A stretch of DNA of 64,000 bases from JAEWSN01 sp942493335 (lineage in GTDB: Bacteria > Bacillota > Clostridia > DSM-8532), in assembly GCA_942493335.1 (NCBI GenBank), contig OW818693.1:2914001-2978000 (forward strand), read 5' to 3'. Every line of letters starts with the position of its first letter. Position 1 is the stretch's first letter. Positions 50,983 through 60,509 of the stretch are shown one piece after another. The translations under genes were made by a program, and so were the position numbers. Under the pieces are notes generated by a model that saw only the letters and a list, made by a program, of their open reading frames with translations, made no database searches and was not told the origin of the DNA.

Positions 50983-53613
50983 TTATTCCTCTTCGGACCC
51001 GTCGTCCTTGCCGGTTTCATCCACGGCGTCCTCATTCGCTTCGGTTGCGGCCATTTCCTGTTCGGCCCCGTCCTCGATCAGATCCACCGCTTCCTCGTCC
51101 GCCGTTCCGACCACTTCCTCTTCCGTCTCATCCGGCTCGTCGTTGACGAGGGCGGCCGAGAGGCGGGCAAGGGTGGCGATACGGTTGTCTTCCGTGGTGC
51201 GCATGAGTGTGACACCCTGCGTGACGCGGGAAAGGACGCTGATTTCGTTCACGTGCATGCGGATGATGGTTCCAACCGACGTGATCAGCATCAGGTCATC
51301 CTCTTCCTGAACGAGCATGGCGCCGGCGATCGGTCCCGTCTTATCCGTGACGCGGTAGGTGAGGATGCCCTTGCCGCCACGGGTCTGTGTCTTGTATTCA
51401 TCCAGTTCCGTACGTTTTCCGAACCCGTTCCGGGTGGCGACCAGCAATGTGGTGTCTTCCACGAAGCGGAGCATGGAAACCGTTTCATCCGCATCGTCCA
51501 GACGGATGCCGATGACGCCCTGGGAGGTGCGGCCCATGGGACGGACGTCCTTCTCGCGGAATCGGATGGACATGCCCAGCCGTGTGACCAGCAGGATATC
51601 GTGCGCGCCGTCCGTGAGCCGTGTGGCGATGAGCTCGTCGCCCTCGCGAAGGGTGATGGCCGCGAGGCCGCCCTTGCGGATGTTGTAGTACTGTGCCAGC
51701 GGGGTCTTCTTCACAAAGCCCATGCGGGTGGACATCATGAGATACATGCCCTGTTCCTTGCCGGTGAGTTTGACGACGGCGGTGATCTTCTCGTCAGCCT
51801 CCAGCTGCAGCAGGTTGACGATGGCCGTACCGCGTGCCTGGCGTCCGGCTTCGGGAATCTGCCATGCGCGGAGCTTGTACACGCGGCCGCGGTTCGTGAA
51901 GAACAGCAGGTATTTGTGCGTCGAGGTGATGAACATGTCGACGACAAAATCCTCCTCGCGCGTGGTGAGACCCGCCACGCCCTTTCCGCCGCGCTTCTGG
52001 CTGTGGAACGCATCGATGGTGGTACGCTTGATGTAGCCGAAGTGCGTGAAGGTGACCACCACGTCCTCGTCCTTGATCAGGTCCTCCATGTCGATTTCGG
52101 ATTCGTCCACCGTGAGTTGGGAACGACGTTCGTCGCCGAAGCGGTTGCGGATTTCCGTCATTTCCTCCTTGATGATGGAGTGGACCAGTTCCGGCTTGGA
52201 AAGCACGTCGCGGAAATACGCGATGCGCAGCAGCAGCTCCTGGAATTCCGCCTCGATCTTCTCGCGTTCCAACCCGGACAGACGACCGAGCCGCATGTCC
52301 ACGATGGCCTGCGCCTGCTTTTCGGAGAACTGGAAGTTCTCCATCAGGGATTCCTTCGCGGCCGGTTCGGATTTGGCGGCGCGAATGGCGGCGATGACGG
52401 CGTCGATCATGTCGATGGCGCGGCGCAAGCCTTCCAAAATGTGCGCACGGGCTTCGGCCTTCTCGAGTTCGTATTTGGTGCGCCGGCGGATGACATCCTC
52501 CTGGTGGAGGACATAGTGCCGGATGGCGTCCTTCAGGGTGATGACCTTCGCTTCGTACTTGCCGTCCTCGTCCTGGATGAGGGCGAGCATGTTGACGTTG
52601 AACGCGTCCTGCAGCTGGGTGTGCAGGAACAGCTGGTTCAGCACCACGTTCGCGTTCGCATCGCGGCGCAGCTCGATGACCATGCGCATGCCTTCGCGGC
52701 TGGATTCGTCGCGCAGGTCGGAGATGCCGTCCATCCGCTTGTCCTTGACCATCTGCGCGATTTTCTCGAGCAGGCGGGCCTTGTTGACCTGGTACGGCAG
52801 TTCTGTGACGACGATGCGCTGGCGGTTGCCGGAATGCTGTTCGATTTCCGTAACGGCACGCACCACGATGCGGCCGCGGCCGGTTTCGTAGGCTTCCTGG
52901 ATGCCGCGCCTGCCAAGGATGAGGCCGCCGGTCGGGAAGTCCGGACCCTTGATGGTTTCCATCAGTTCCGGAATGGTGATGTCCGGATTGTCGATGTAGC
53001 GGATGACCCCGTCGATGACCTCGATGAGGTTGTGCGGCGGAATGTTGGTGGCCATGCCGACGGCGATGCCCACCGAGCCGTTCACCAGCAGGTTCGGAAA
53101 CCGGGCGGGCAGAACGACGGGCTCGATTTCATGCTCGTCGTAGTTCGGCTTGAAGGAGACCGTATCCTTGTTGATGTCGGCCATCATCTCCATGGCAATC
53201 TTCGAGAGACGGGATTCCGTATAACGATAGGCGGCCGGCGGATCCCCGTCCACGGAACCGAAGTTGCCGTGGCCGTCCACGAGCATGCCGCGCATGGAAA
53301 AATCCTGCGCCATGCGGACAAGGGCATCGTAGACAGACTGGTCGCCGTGCGGATGGAAGCGGCCCAGCACGTCGCCGACCGTGGTGGCGCATTTGCGGTA
53401 GGCCTTGTCCGGAGTGAAACCCTGCGTGAACATGGAGTACAGGATGCGGCGGTGAACGGGTTTCAACCCGTCCCTGACATCCGGCAGGGCGCGATCGACA
53501 ATGACGCTCATCGCGTAATCGATGAACGACTGCTTCATTTCCATCTCGATGTCAACCGGAATGATTCTCTGGATGATGGGGTCCTGGGGCGGTGTGCCAC
53601 CTTGTTCCGACAT
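50983..53613 (-). CDS. gyrA: DNA gyrase subunit A
   Basis: An 876-residue type-II topoisomerase subunit. The breakage-reunion domain has the active-site tyrosine in AAYRYTESRL (Tyr131). The C-terminal beta-pinwheel begins near residue 520 and contains the GyrA box as QKRGGKG, which marks gyrase rather than topoisomerase IV. The last 55 residues are an acidic tail. In the quinolone-binding helix the sequence is HPHGDQSVYD: the residue equivalent to E. coli Ser83 is Gln92, while the Asp87 equivalent (Asp96) is kept. gyrB is not in the window. Start after GAGAGGGA. It is the only minus-strand gene inside the signalling cluster. Confidence 0.97.
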   Translation of the reverse strand: MSEQGGTPPQDPIIQRIIPVDIEMEMKQSFIDYAMSVIVDRALPDVRDGLKPVHRRILYSMFTQGFTPDKAYRKCATTVGDVLGRFHPHGDQSVYDALVRMAQDFSMRGMLVDGHGNFGSVDGDPPAAYRYTESRLSKIAMEMMADINKDTVSFKPNYDEHEIEPVVLPARFPNLLVNGSVGIAVGMATNIPPHNLIEVIDGVIRYIDNPDITIPELMETIKGPDFPTGGLILGRRGIQEAYETGRGRIVVRAVTEIEQHSGNRQRIVVTELPYQVNKARLLEKIAQMVKDKRMDGISDLRDESSREGMRMVIELRRDANANVVLNQLFLHTQLQDAFNVNMLALIQDEDGKYEAKVITLKDAIRHYVLHQEDVIRRRTKYELEKAEARAHILEGLRRAIDMIDAVIAAIRAAKSEPAAKESLMENFQFSEKQAQAIVDMRLGRLSGLEREKIEAEFQELLLRIAYFRDVLSKPELVHSIIKEEMTEIRNRFGDERRSQLTVDESEIDMEDLIKDEDVVVTFTHFGYIKRTTIDAFHSQKRGGKGVAGLTTREEDFVVDMFITSTHKYLLFFTNRGRVYKLRAWQIPEAGRQARGTAIVNLLQLEADEKITAVVKLTGKEQGMYLMMSTRMGFVKKTPLAQYYNIRKGGLAAITLREGDELIATRLTDGAHDILLVTRLGMSIRFREKDVRPMGRTSQGVIGIRLDDADETVSMLRFVEDTTLLVATRNGFGKRTELDEYKTQTRGGKGILTYRVTDKTGPIAGAMLVQEEDDLMLITSVGTIIRMHVNEISVLSRVTQGVTLMRTTEDNRIATLARLSAALVNDEPDETEEEVVGTADEEAVDLIEDGAEQEMAATEANEDAVDETGKDDGSEEE

Positions 53614-53801
53614 GTTGCTGTTCCCTCTCGTCCCGGATGAAAGCCGCTTTCCCGGGGATCGGCGCGTTCCGCTGCCTCCCCGGCGGTTTCATTTCCAGTA
53701 ATCCACCCGATGAATGCGTGAATCAGGATACGTAACGAACAAATACACGCGCATTCACGGAGCCTTGATGGTGCGTTTCGTGGACGCATCCTCATTCAGA
53801 C

Positions 53802-53830
53802 ATTATACCAAAAACGTTACCATATGTCAT
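53802..53830 (-). promoter_or_regulatory. Sigma-A promoter of gyrA
   Basis: On the minus strand, ATGACA (53825-53830) and a consensus TATAAT (53802-53807) are 17 bp apart. The transcript would start near 53795, giving a leader of about 180 nt in which no known element was recognised. Confidence 0.72.
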
Positions 53831-53901
53831 GTCAAGACGTTATCCCAAAGCATTCGGAGGGAATACACGTAGTAGGGATGCTGTGTGAAAAAGGGGTACA
53901 G

Positions 53902-55038
53902 ATGGAAAAACCGGAACTTCTCATCGTGGATGATGACTCCATCAATATCGCAGTCCTTGGAAACACCCTCGGCGACGCCTATCGGATACGTGCCTGCAAA
54001 ACCGGCACACAGGCTTTGCAAACCATTCACAGGCTTCCTCGCCCGGATCTGATCCTACTGGACATCCGGATGCCGGACATGGACGGCTATGAAACCCTTT
54101 CCCGGCTGCGGGCCGATCCGGCCGCGATGGACATTCCCGTCATCTTCATCACCGCGCTGGACAACGCGGTCGACGAGGCGCACGGATTCGCCCTCGGCGC
54201 GGTCGACTACATTACGAAACCCTTCCGTCCGGCCGTTGTGCAGGCCAGGGTACGCGCACACCTGGAGCTGAAGCAGGCGAGAGACTGGCTCAGCAACAAA
54301 AATGCCTGGCTGGCGTCGGAAGTGGCCCACAGGGTGCAGGAAAACGAGCTCATCCAGGACGCGACACTCGCCGTCATCACGCAGCTCGCAGAAACCAGGG
54401 ATACCGACACGGGCAACCACATCCTTCGAACCAGCGCCTACGTCGAGATTCTGGCGCGAAGACTCCGGCAGAACCCGAAGCATGTTGATTTACTGGACGA
54501 GCGTACGCTTTCGCTGATCGTGAAGGCTGCTCCGCTGCACGATATCGGAAAAATCGGAATCAAGGATGCCATCCTGCTGAAACCGGGGAAATTGGATGAA
54601 GAGGAGTTCCGGATCATGCAGACCCATTGCCGGATTGGCGGAAATGCCATCCGAAGCGCCATGAACCAGACCCTGACCCACTTTGCAGGTTCTCCGGAGG
54701 AAGCAAGGCCGACATCCCTGTATTTTTTGGAAATTGCCGAGCAAATCGCCTTGAACCACCATGAGCAGTGGAACGGTTCCGGTTACCCTGGCGGTCTGTC
54801 CGGAGAAGACATCCCGCTGTGTGCCAGAATCATGGCGCTGGCTGATGTTTTCGACGCCATGACCACGCCCCGCGTCTATAAAAGCGAGATGCATGTCGCG
54901 GAAGCGGCGGCATACATTCTGGAACAAGGCGGCCGGCACTTTGATCCGGATGTGGTAAGGGCCTTCGCGGACGAACAGACTGCCTTCACGAACGTTCATC
55001 GCCTGATGGCGGACGCGTATACCGGGAGGCTTGTATGA
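53902..55038 (+). CDS. Response regulator with HD-GYP c-di-GMP phosphodiesterase domain
   Basis: A 378-residue protein with a receiver (1-120: IVDDDSINIAVL, LILLDIRMPDMDG with Asp54, YITKPF) and an HD-GYP domain (about 155-378). The motifs NHILRTSAYVEILA, PLHDIGKIGIKD (His213/Asp214), MQTHCRIGG, HHEQWNGSGYPGGL and DVFDAMTT are all present, although the Asp of the usual HHExxDG is Asn here (HHEQWNGSGYP). The start at 53902 follows AAAAAGGGGTACAG; in-frame ATGs further upstream overlap the gyrA promoter region. It opens the second signalling operon, and its stop overlaps the next gene by 4 bp. Confidence 0.9.
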   Translation: MEKPELLIVDDDSINIAVLGNTLGDAYRIRACKTGTQALQTIHRLPRPDLILLDIRMPDMDGYETLSRLRADPAAMDIPVIFITALDNAVDEAHGFALGAVDYITKPFRPAVVQARVRAHLELKQARDWLSNKNAWLASEVAHRVQENELIQDATLAVITQLAETRDTDTGNHILRTSAYVEILARRLRQNPKHVDLLDERTLSLIVKAAPLHDIGKIGIKDAILLKPGKLDEEEFRIMQTHCRIGGNAIRSAMNQTLTHFAGSPEEARPTSLYFLEIAEQIALNHHEQWNGSGYPGGLSGEDIPLCARIMALADVFDAMTTPRVYKSEMHVAEAAAYILEQGGRHFDPDVVRAFADEQTAFTNVHRLMADAYTGRLV

Positions 55039-58000
55039 GCGGGAAAACGGACGACGGGCTCGGTTCGCGCAAAGACGGCTCGGAAAATCCCGTGGCTGCC
55101 CTTTCCAACCACGGAGCCAATCGGACAATGCTTGCAAGCCATCTGGCCAGTGTCGGATTCTGGTCGCTGGATCCCGATACCCGTCTTTTCGATCTGAGCG
55201 ATGAGGCGGCGCTGCAGCGCGGTCTTCCTTCCCGCACACTGTTCAGCCTCGATCAGAGCCTGTCCCTCTACCAGGGAGAATCGCTCCGCATCCTCACGGC
55301 TTCGATGGAAGCCGCCCTGACCAAGGGCGTCCCTTTCACGGAAGAACTGGAAATGATCGACCTGCTTGGTCGCAAAAAATGGCTGCGAACCACTGCGCAG
55401 CCGGTTCTGGCAGACGGCAAGGTCCTCCGGGTGGATGGCGCGACCCAGGACATCACGGATCTGCATGAGGCCCGGCAAAAGGCACATGACCAGGCCTCCC
55501 TGTTCGACACCTTCTTTGATGTCGTGCCCGACCTGTTCTTTCTGGTCGACGAGAACGGGATCATTCTGGATTACAGGGCCATGCGGTCCTCCGATCTGTA
55601 CATCCCGCCAGAGGTCTTTCTGGGGAGGAAAGTCACCGATGTGCTTCCGCCGGAGCCGGGAACAGCCTTCCAGGAGAGCATCGCGGCCGTGCTTGCCGGA
55701 TCCCCGCTTGCCTCCTTCGACTACGAACTGCCAATGAAGGACAGCGTCCGTCATTTCGAATGCCGGCTGGGGCAGCTCGCCGCCCGCAGACAATGTGTCG
55801 CCGTCGTCCGGGACATCACCGAGCAGTTCCGGAATCATCAGGAGCTCGTGCTGCGCGAACAGGAACAGCTCGGCCAGACGGAACGCCTCAAGCTGCACAA
55901 CCGCATCATCCGGCAGGTGAACCGGATGGAGGCGGTCATCAACGGCAACATTGAACAACTGGCCACTTCCCTGACGGAATTGCTCGCGGTGTCCCTGAAG
56001 CTGGATCGCGTCACAGTCTGGGCATTCAACGAGGACGAAAGCGAGCTGCAGTCGCTGGACATGTATGAACCGGCTTCAGGCGAGCATACAGCAAGCTGTC
56101 GGTTAAGGGAGGCCGATTTCCATTCGGAGTTCGCCTTCCTGAAGCAGAACCGTTATGTTGACGCCGGAGATGCCTGGAATGATCCACGGACCGCCGGTTA
56201 CACGGATGCATTCCTGAAACCGCAGAACCTCCTTTCCGTGCTGGACTGCAGCATTGTTTCCGGCGGACGGAACCTGGGCATGATCTGCTTTTCAACGATT
56301 GGGAGACACCACGAATGGGGAAACGACGAAATCACCTTCGGCTGCCAGATTGCCGATCAGATCGGCATGGCGTTCCTCAACAGGGAACGGTTGAAGCTTG
56401 TCCATTCCCTCCAACAGAGCGAAAGCTTCCTGAACAGGGCGCAGGAGGTGTCGAAAACAGGGCATTGGTTCCTGGACCTGAAAACAAAGATCCTGCAGTG
56501 GTCCGCAGAAACGTGCAGGATCTTCGGCTTTGATCCGACCCGGCCTGTCACGGTCGACCGTTTTCTGGACAGCCTGTACCCGGAGGACCGGCGCAAGATG
56601 GAATCCACCTGGATGGACGGGCGGGATACGGGGCCTGACATCGCACAATACCGGATACTGGTCGATGGAGAGATCCGATGGATCGAAATCCGTTCCGAGT
56701 ATGAACACGCTCCGGACGGACAGCCGGTCACCGGCATCGGTACAATCGCAGAAGTTACGGACAAGGTGGAAACCGCACACGAACTGGAAGCCTATCGGCT
56801 CCACCTGGAAGACCTCATCGCTTCCCGCACCGCTGAGCTGGAAGCGGCAAAATCTGCCGCCGAGGCTGCCAATCGGGCGAAAAGCTCCTTTCTTTCAAAC
56901 ATGAGCCATGAAATCCGCACACCCATGAACGCCATCATCGGCTATTCCCATCTGCTACGCAGGGATCCGCTGACGGAACGGCAGTCCGAGCAGCTGGAGA
57001 AGCTTTCCACCTCCGCGCGCCATCTGTTGCAGATCATCAACGACATCCTGGACATTTCGAAGATCGAAGCCAACAAGATGACGCTTGAGTCGACCGACTT
57101 CGAACCCGCCCGACTGATCGCGCATCTCTGCGAGCTGGTCGAGGAGAGTCTTGCAGCCAGGCATCTGCGGTTCAGTGTGAATCTGGACCATATCCCCCAG
57201 GTTCTGAAAGGCGATGGAAACCGTCTCGGGCAAATCCTGCTGAACTTGATCAACAACGCGATCAAATTCACGGAATCTGGCGGTGTCACCCTTGTCGGGC
57301 GGGTTCAACGCCAGGAGGGTATTACCCTGCATCTACGGTTCGAGGTGCGCGACACCGGCATCGGCATGTCGCCGGAACAGATCGAACGGCTTTTTGTGGA
57401 TTTCGAGCAGGCCGATGTCTCCACGACACGGCGTTTCGGCGGCACGGGACTCGGTCTCGCCATCAGCAAGCGCCTGGTGGAGATGATGGGCGGCCGGGTC
57501 GGTGTTGAGAGCGAACCGGGAGTCGGAAGCACCTTCTGGATCGAACTGCCCATGCAGGCTTCCACCTCGCTGCCTGTCCATCTGGGCCGGATCGAATCCC
57601 TGTCCGGCATGCGGGCACTTGTCATCGACGACGAGGAAGATTCCAGGGACATCCTGACTACGCATCTGCGTGAATTTGGCCTGAATCCGGTTTCCATTTC
57701 CTCCGGAAGGCAGGGTCTGGAACTCCTTTCGAAGGCGGATCGGGAGGGGAACCCTTTTCGTGTGCTCTTCATCGACATGAAGATGCCCGCCATGGATGGG
57801 ATCGACACCATCCTGATGATGCATGCCCTCAAACTCCGGACCCAGCCATTTGTATTCCTTGTGACCGCATACGGCAACGAGATTCCTTATGACGACCTGA
57901 ACCGGGCAGGCATCACCTCGTTTCTGGTCAAACCGGTCTCCCCTTCGACCCTATACGATGCCCTGATACGAATGGCTGCGCCGGCCAAGACGATGAATGG

Positions 58001-59165
58001 AAGACTCATCAGCAGAGAACTTGAAGAGGCGCTTTCCGTCCGCCATGGCGCGCGAATCCTTGTGGTCGAGGACAACCATCTCAACCAGGAGGTTGCCGTC
58101 CATCTTCTGAATGCGGCAGGACTCGAAGCCAGTGTCGCGGACAACGGGCAGATCGCCGTTGACATGATCCGGGAAAAGGAATGGGACCTTGTCTTCATGG
58201 ACATCCAGATGCCCGTGATGGACGGGTTGCAGGCGACACGCGCCATCCGTGCGATTCCGGGACGGGAGGCGCTCCCCATTCTTGCCATGACGGCCAACGC
58301 ATTCGTCGAGGAACGGGAACGCTGTCTGCAGGCAGGGATGAATGATCATGTGGCAAAACCGGTGGAACCGGAGGATCTTTACCGTTGCCTGGTGAAGTGG
58401 CTGCCGCCAGCAACGCTGCCAAACGGGTTTGCTGTTCTGTACCCCGCCGGTGATACGGCGGCGGAGCCTTCCGCCCTTATGGGGGCAAGGAAGGCTCCCG
58501 ATCAGGAAAGCGCCAATTTTCTCAACCGTCTGGCCGGTCTGGAGGGAATGGATGTCGAATCCGGTCTCCAAACCCTTCTCGGTAATGAAAAAACCTACGA
58601 ACGCCTGTTTCGGACGTTTATTCAGGAGCACGGGATGAATGCAGCGGAGATGCTTGCTTCCCTGAGAGCAGGGGATTTGTCGAACGTGCGGTCCCTCGCC
58701 CACGCCCTGAAGGGAGTGGCCGGCAATCTTGGCGCTTCCCGCATCCGGGCGCTTTCCCTTGAGCTTGAGCAGGCTATGGCCGATTCCATTCAACGCGCAG
58801 GAGAAGCAATCCCTGCATCGGATTTCCGTGAAAAGCCCCTCTCCCTGATCCACCAGCTCGAAGCTGCATTCTCTCTACTGTCCGACACCTTTACGCTTCC
58901 GCCGCGGGATGCCTCCGAAGCCCCGTCGTCTCCGGAGCCCCTAAAATGGTTATCTGAACGGGAACGTCTTGTCCTCAGACGCTTGAAAGACCTTCTGTCG
59001 GAAAGCGATATTTCCGCCGTCCGTCTTCTCACCGAGGAGGAGTCCCTGCTGGTGCAGCTGTTCGGAAGCCAGGTGGAACCGCTGGGACGGTACATCTCTC
59101 AATATGATTTCCCGGAAGCACTCGCTTTACTCGATGTGCTGTTGCGGAAGGAGGCCCTTTCATGA
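55035..59165 (+). CDS. Cytoplasmic hybrid sensor kinase (PAS-PAS-GAF-PAS-HisKA-HATPase-REC-REC-HPt)
   Basis: A 1376-residue phosphorelay protein with no evident membrane segment. Sensor part: PAS-like domains (about 35-145, 155-275), a GAF-like domain (about 300-455) and a PAS (about 465-590). HisKA is SHEIRTPMNAIIGYS (His625) and HATPase has NLINNAIKF, DTGIGM and FGGTGLGLAISKRL. Two receivers (about 860-980 with Asp in LFIDMKMPAMDG, and 1005-1125 with Asp in VFMDIQMPVMDG) are followed by an HPt domain with AHALKGVAGNLGA (His1223). A further helical segment of about 70 residues is probably a trailing HPt-like helix pair. The start is set by the ATGA overlap. It probably phosphorylates the flanking HD-GYP and receiver proteins. 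Confidence 0.9.
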   Translation: MSGKTDDGLGSRKDGSENPVAALSNHGANRTMLASHLASVGFWSLDPDTRLFDLSDEAALQRGLPSRTLFSLDQSLSLYQGESLRILTASMEAALTKGVPFTEELEMIDLLGRKKWLRTTAQPVLADGKVLRVDGATQDITDLHEARQKAHDQASLFDTFFDVVPDLFFLVDENGIILDYRAMRSSDLYIPPEVFLGRKVTDVLPPEPGTAFQESIAAVLAGSPLASFDYELPMKDSVRHFECRLGQLAARRQCVAVVRDITEQFRNHQELVLREQEQLGQTERLKLHNRIIRQVNRMEAVINGNIEQLATSLTELLAVSLKLDRVTVWAFNEDESELQSLDMYEPASGEHTASCRLREADFHSEFAFLKQNRYVDAGDAWNDPRTAGYTDAFLKPQNLLSVLDCSIVSGGRNLGMICFSTIGRHHEWGNDEITFGCQIADQIGMAFLNRERLKLVHSLQQSESFLNRAQEVSKTGHWFLDLKTKILQWSAETCRIFGFDPTRPVTVDRFLDSLYPEDRRKMESTWMDGRDTGPDIAQYRILVDGEIRWIEIRSEYEHAPDGQPVTGIGTIAEVTDKVETAHELEAYRLHLEDLIASRTAELEAAKSAAEAANRAKSSFLSNMSHEIRTPMNAIIGYSHLLRRDPLTERQSEQLEKLSTSARHLLQIINDILDISKIEANKMTLESTDFEPARLIAHLCELVEESLAARHLRFSVNLDHIPQVLKGDGNRLGQILLNLINNAIKFTESGGVTLVGRVQRQEGITLHLRFEVRDTGIGMSPEQIERLFVDFEQADVSTTRRFGGTGLGLAISKRLVEMMGGRVGVESEPGVGSTFWIELPMQASTSLPVHLGRIESLSGMRALVIDDEEDSRDILTTHLREFGLNPVSISSGRQGLELLSKADREGNPFRVLFIDMKMPAMDGIDTILMMHALKLRTQPFVFLVTAYGNEIPYDDLNRAGITSFLVKPVSPSTLYDALIRMAAPAKTMNGRLISRELEEALSVRHGARILVVEDNHLNQEVAVHLLNAAGLEASVADNGQIAVDMIREKEWDLVFMDIQMPVMDGLQATRAIRAIPGREALPILAMTANAFVEERERCLQAGMNDHVAKPVEPEDLYRCLVKWLPPATLPNGFAVLYPAGDTAAEPSALMGARKAPDQESANFLNRLAGLEGMDVESGLQTLLGNEKTYERLFRTFIQEHGMNAAEMLASLRAGDLSNVRSLAHALKGVAGNLGASRIRALSLELEQAMADSIQRAGEAIPASDFREKPLSLIHQLEAAFSLLSDTFTLPPRDASEAPSSPEPLKWLSERERLVLRRLKDLLSESDISAVRLLTEEESLLVQLFGSQVEPLGRYISQYDFPEALALLDVLLRKEALS

Positions 59166-60466
59166 TCCTGTTGGTTGTAGATGATGATCGCCTGAATCTG
59201 AAGGTCGCCAACGAGCACCTTCTGCATCTTTATCCGGAAAGCCGGATTCTTCTCTGTCAGAACCCACTGGAAGTTCCGGATTTGCTGGCAGTCAATGATG
59301 TCGATATTCTTTTCCTCGACATCGTCATGCCGCAACGCAGCGGAATCGAGGTGCTCGAGGAAATCCGCACCAATCCGGCCTGGAACGACATGCCGATCAT
59401 CATGCTCACATCCCTGACCGACATGGAAAACTTCAGAATCTGCTTCGAGAAGGGCGCGAACGATTATGTCCTGAAACCCATCCAGATCCTGGAGTTCCAG
59501 GCCCGCCTGCATGCCGCCGTCCAGACCCGGCGTCACATGAAGCTGATCCGGGAGATGTACCGGCAGGTCAAGGGGCAGAACCGGGATCTCAAAAACCTGA
59601 ACGCAAAGTTGCGGGAGACGCAGTTCCACCTGGTTCAGAAGGAAAAGCTTGCTTCGATCGGCGAACTTGCAGCCGGCGTCGCTCATGAAATCAACAACCC
59701 GATCGGTTTCGTCGGAGGCAATATCGCCACGCTCAAAACGTTCACACAAAAAATCCGAAAGGTGCTGGAAGTCCATCAGACCGGCCTTGCCGACATGCTG
59801 GCGCTAGAGACTCTGCCGGAAGCGGCACGGGCCGCCATCGGGGACATGCGGGAAGCGGAACGCGTCAACCGGCTCCCCTACATTCTTGAGGAATTGGACG
59901 GCATGATGCAGGATTCACTCGAAGGCGTGGCCCGCATTGCAAAGATCGTCCAGACCCTGCGCAATTTCGCGCGTTCCGGACTGGAAGATGAAGCGCTGCC
60001 CTGTTTGCTGGACGATATGATCGAGGAGGCCATTCTCATTGTGCACAGCGAATCCCGGTTCATCCTCGACATCCGCCATGTGCGTTCCGAATGTCCGGAA
60101 GTTGTCTGCAACCGGGGACAAATCGGCCAGGTCGTGCTGAATCTCCTGGTCAACGCCATTCAGGCGATCAAGGCGCAGAACCGCTCCGAACACGGAGTCA
60201 TCGAGATCTCCGTCCGGCAGGAAGGGGCAATGGCCGTGTTGACCCTTCAGGACGACGGACCCGGCATTCCGGAAGAGATCCTCGACCGGATTTTCGATCC
60301 GTTCTTCACGACGAAGGAGGTCGGACAGGGCACGGGACTTGGTCTGAGCATTTCCCACGATATCATCGTCAACAAGCACGAAGGGGAAATGAGTGTGGAA
60401 AACAGGCCGGAAGGTGGAGCCCGCTTCATCGTCAAGCTGCCGCTGGGCGGGCGAAACCCGGAATGA
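59162..60466 (+). CDS. Receiver-histidine kinase fusion (REC-HisKA-HATPase)
   Basis: A 434-residue soluble protein. The receiver (1-120) has VVDDDRLNLKVA, LFLDIVMPQRSG (Asp53) and YVLKPIQ. A coiled linker leads to the DHp motif AAGVAHEINNPIGFVGGNIA (His175). The ATPase domain has NLLVNAIQAIKAQN, QDDGPGIPEEI and GQGTGLGLSISHDI. Kinases with an N-terminal receiver are themselves controlled by phosphorylation and so act in the middle of a relay. ATGA overlaps the preceding hybrid kinase. The closest visible relatives in the window are the kinase cores at 37831 and 61638. Confidence 0.9.
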   Translation: MILLVVDDDRLNLKVANEHLLHLYPESRILLCQNPLEVPDLLAVNDVDILFLDIVMPQRSGIEVLEEIRTNPAWNDMPIIMLTSLTDMENFRICFEKGANDYVLKPIQILEFQARLHAAVQTRRHMKLIREMYRQVKGQNRDLKNLNAKLRETQFHLVQKEKLASIGELAAGVAHEINNPIGFVGGNIATLKTFTQKIRKVLEVHQTGLADMLALETLPEAARAAIGDMREAERVNRLPYILEELDGMMQDSLEGVARIAKIVQTLRNFARSGLEDEALPCLLDDMIEEAILIVHSESRFILDIRHVRSECPEVVCNRGQIGQVVLNLLVNAIQAIKAQNRSEHGVIEISVRQEGAMAVLTLQDDGPGIPEEILDRIFDPFFTTKEVGQGTGLGLSISHDIIVNKHEGEMSVENRPEGGARFIVKLPLGGRNPE

Positions 60467-60509
60467 CAGGTGACCGAAACCTGGTGTGCACCGAAAGGAT
60501 ATGGACCAA

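Noticed and set aside
50914..53640. Very long open frame opposite gyrA (about 900 codons)
   Set aside because: It is the antisense shadow of gyrA in GC-rich DNA. It has no ribosome-binding site and its translation has no family resemblance.
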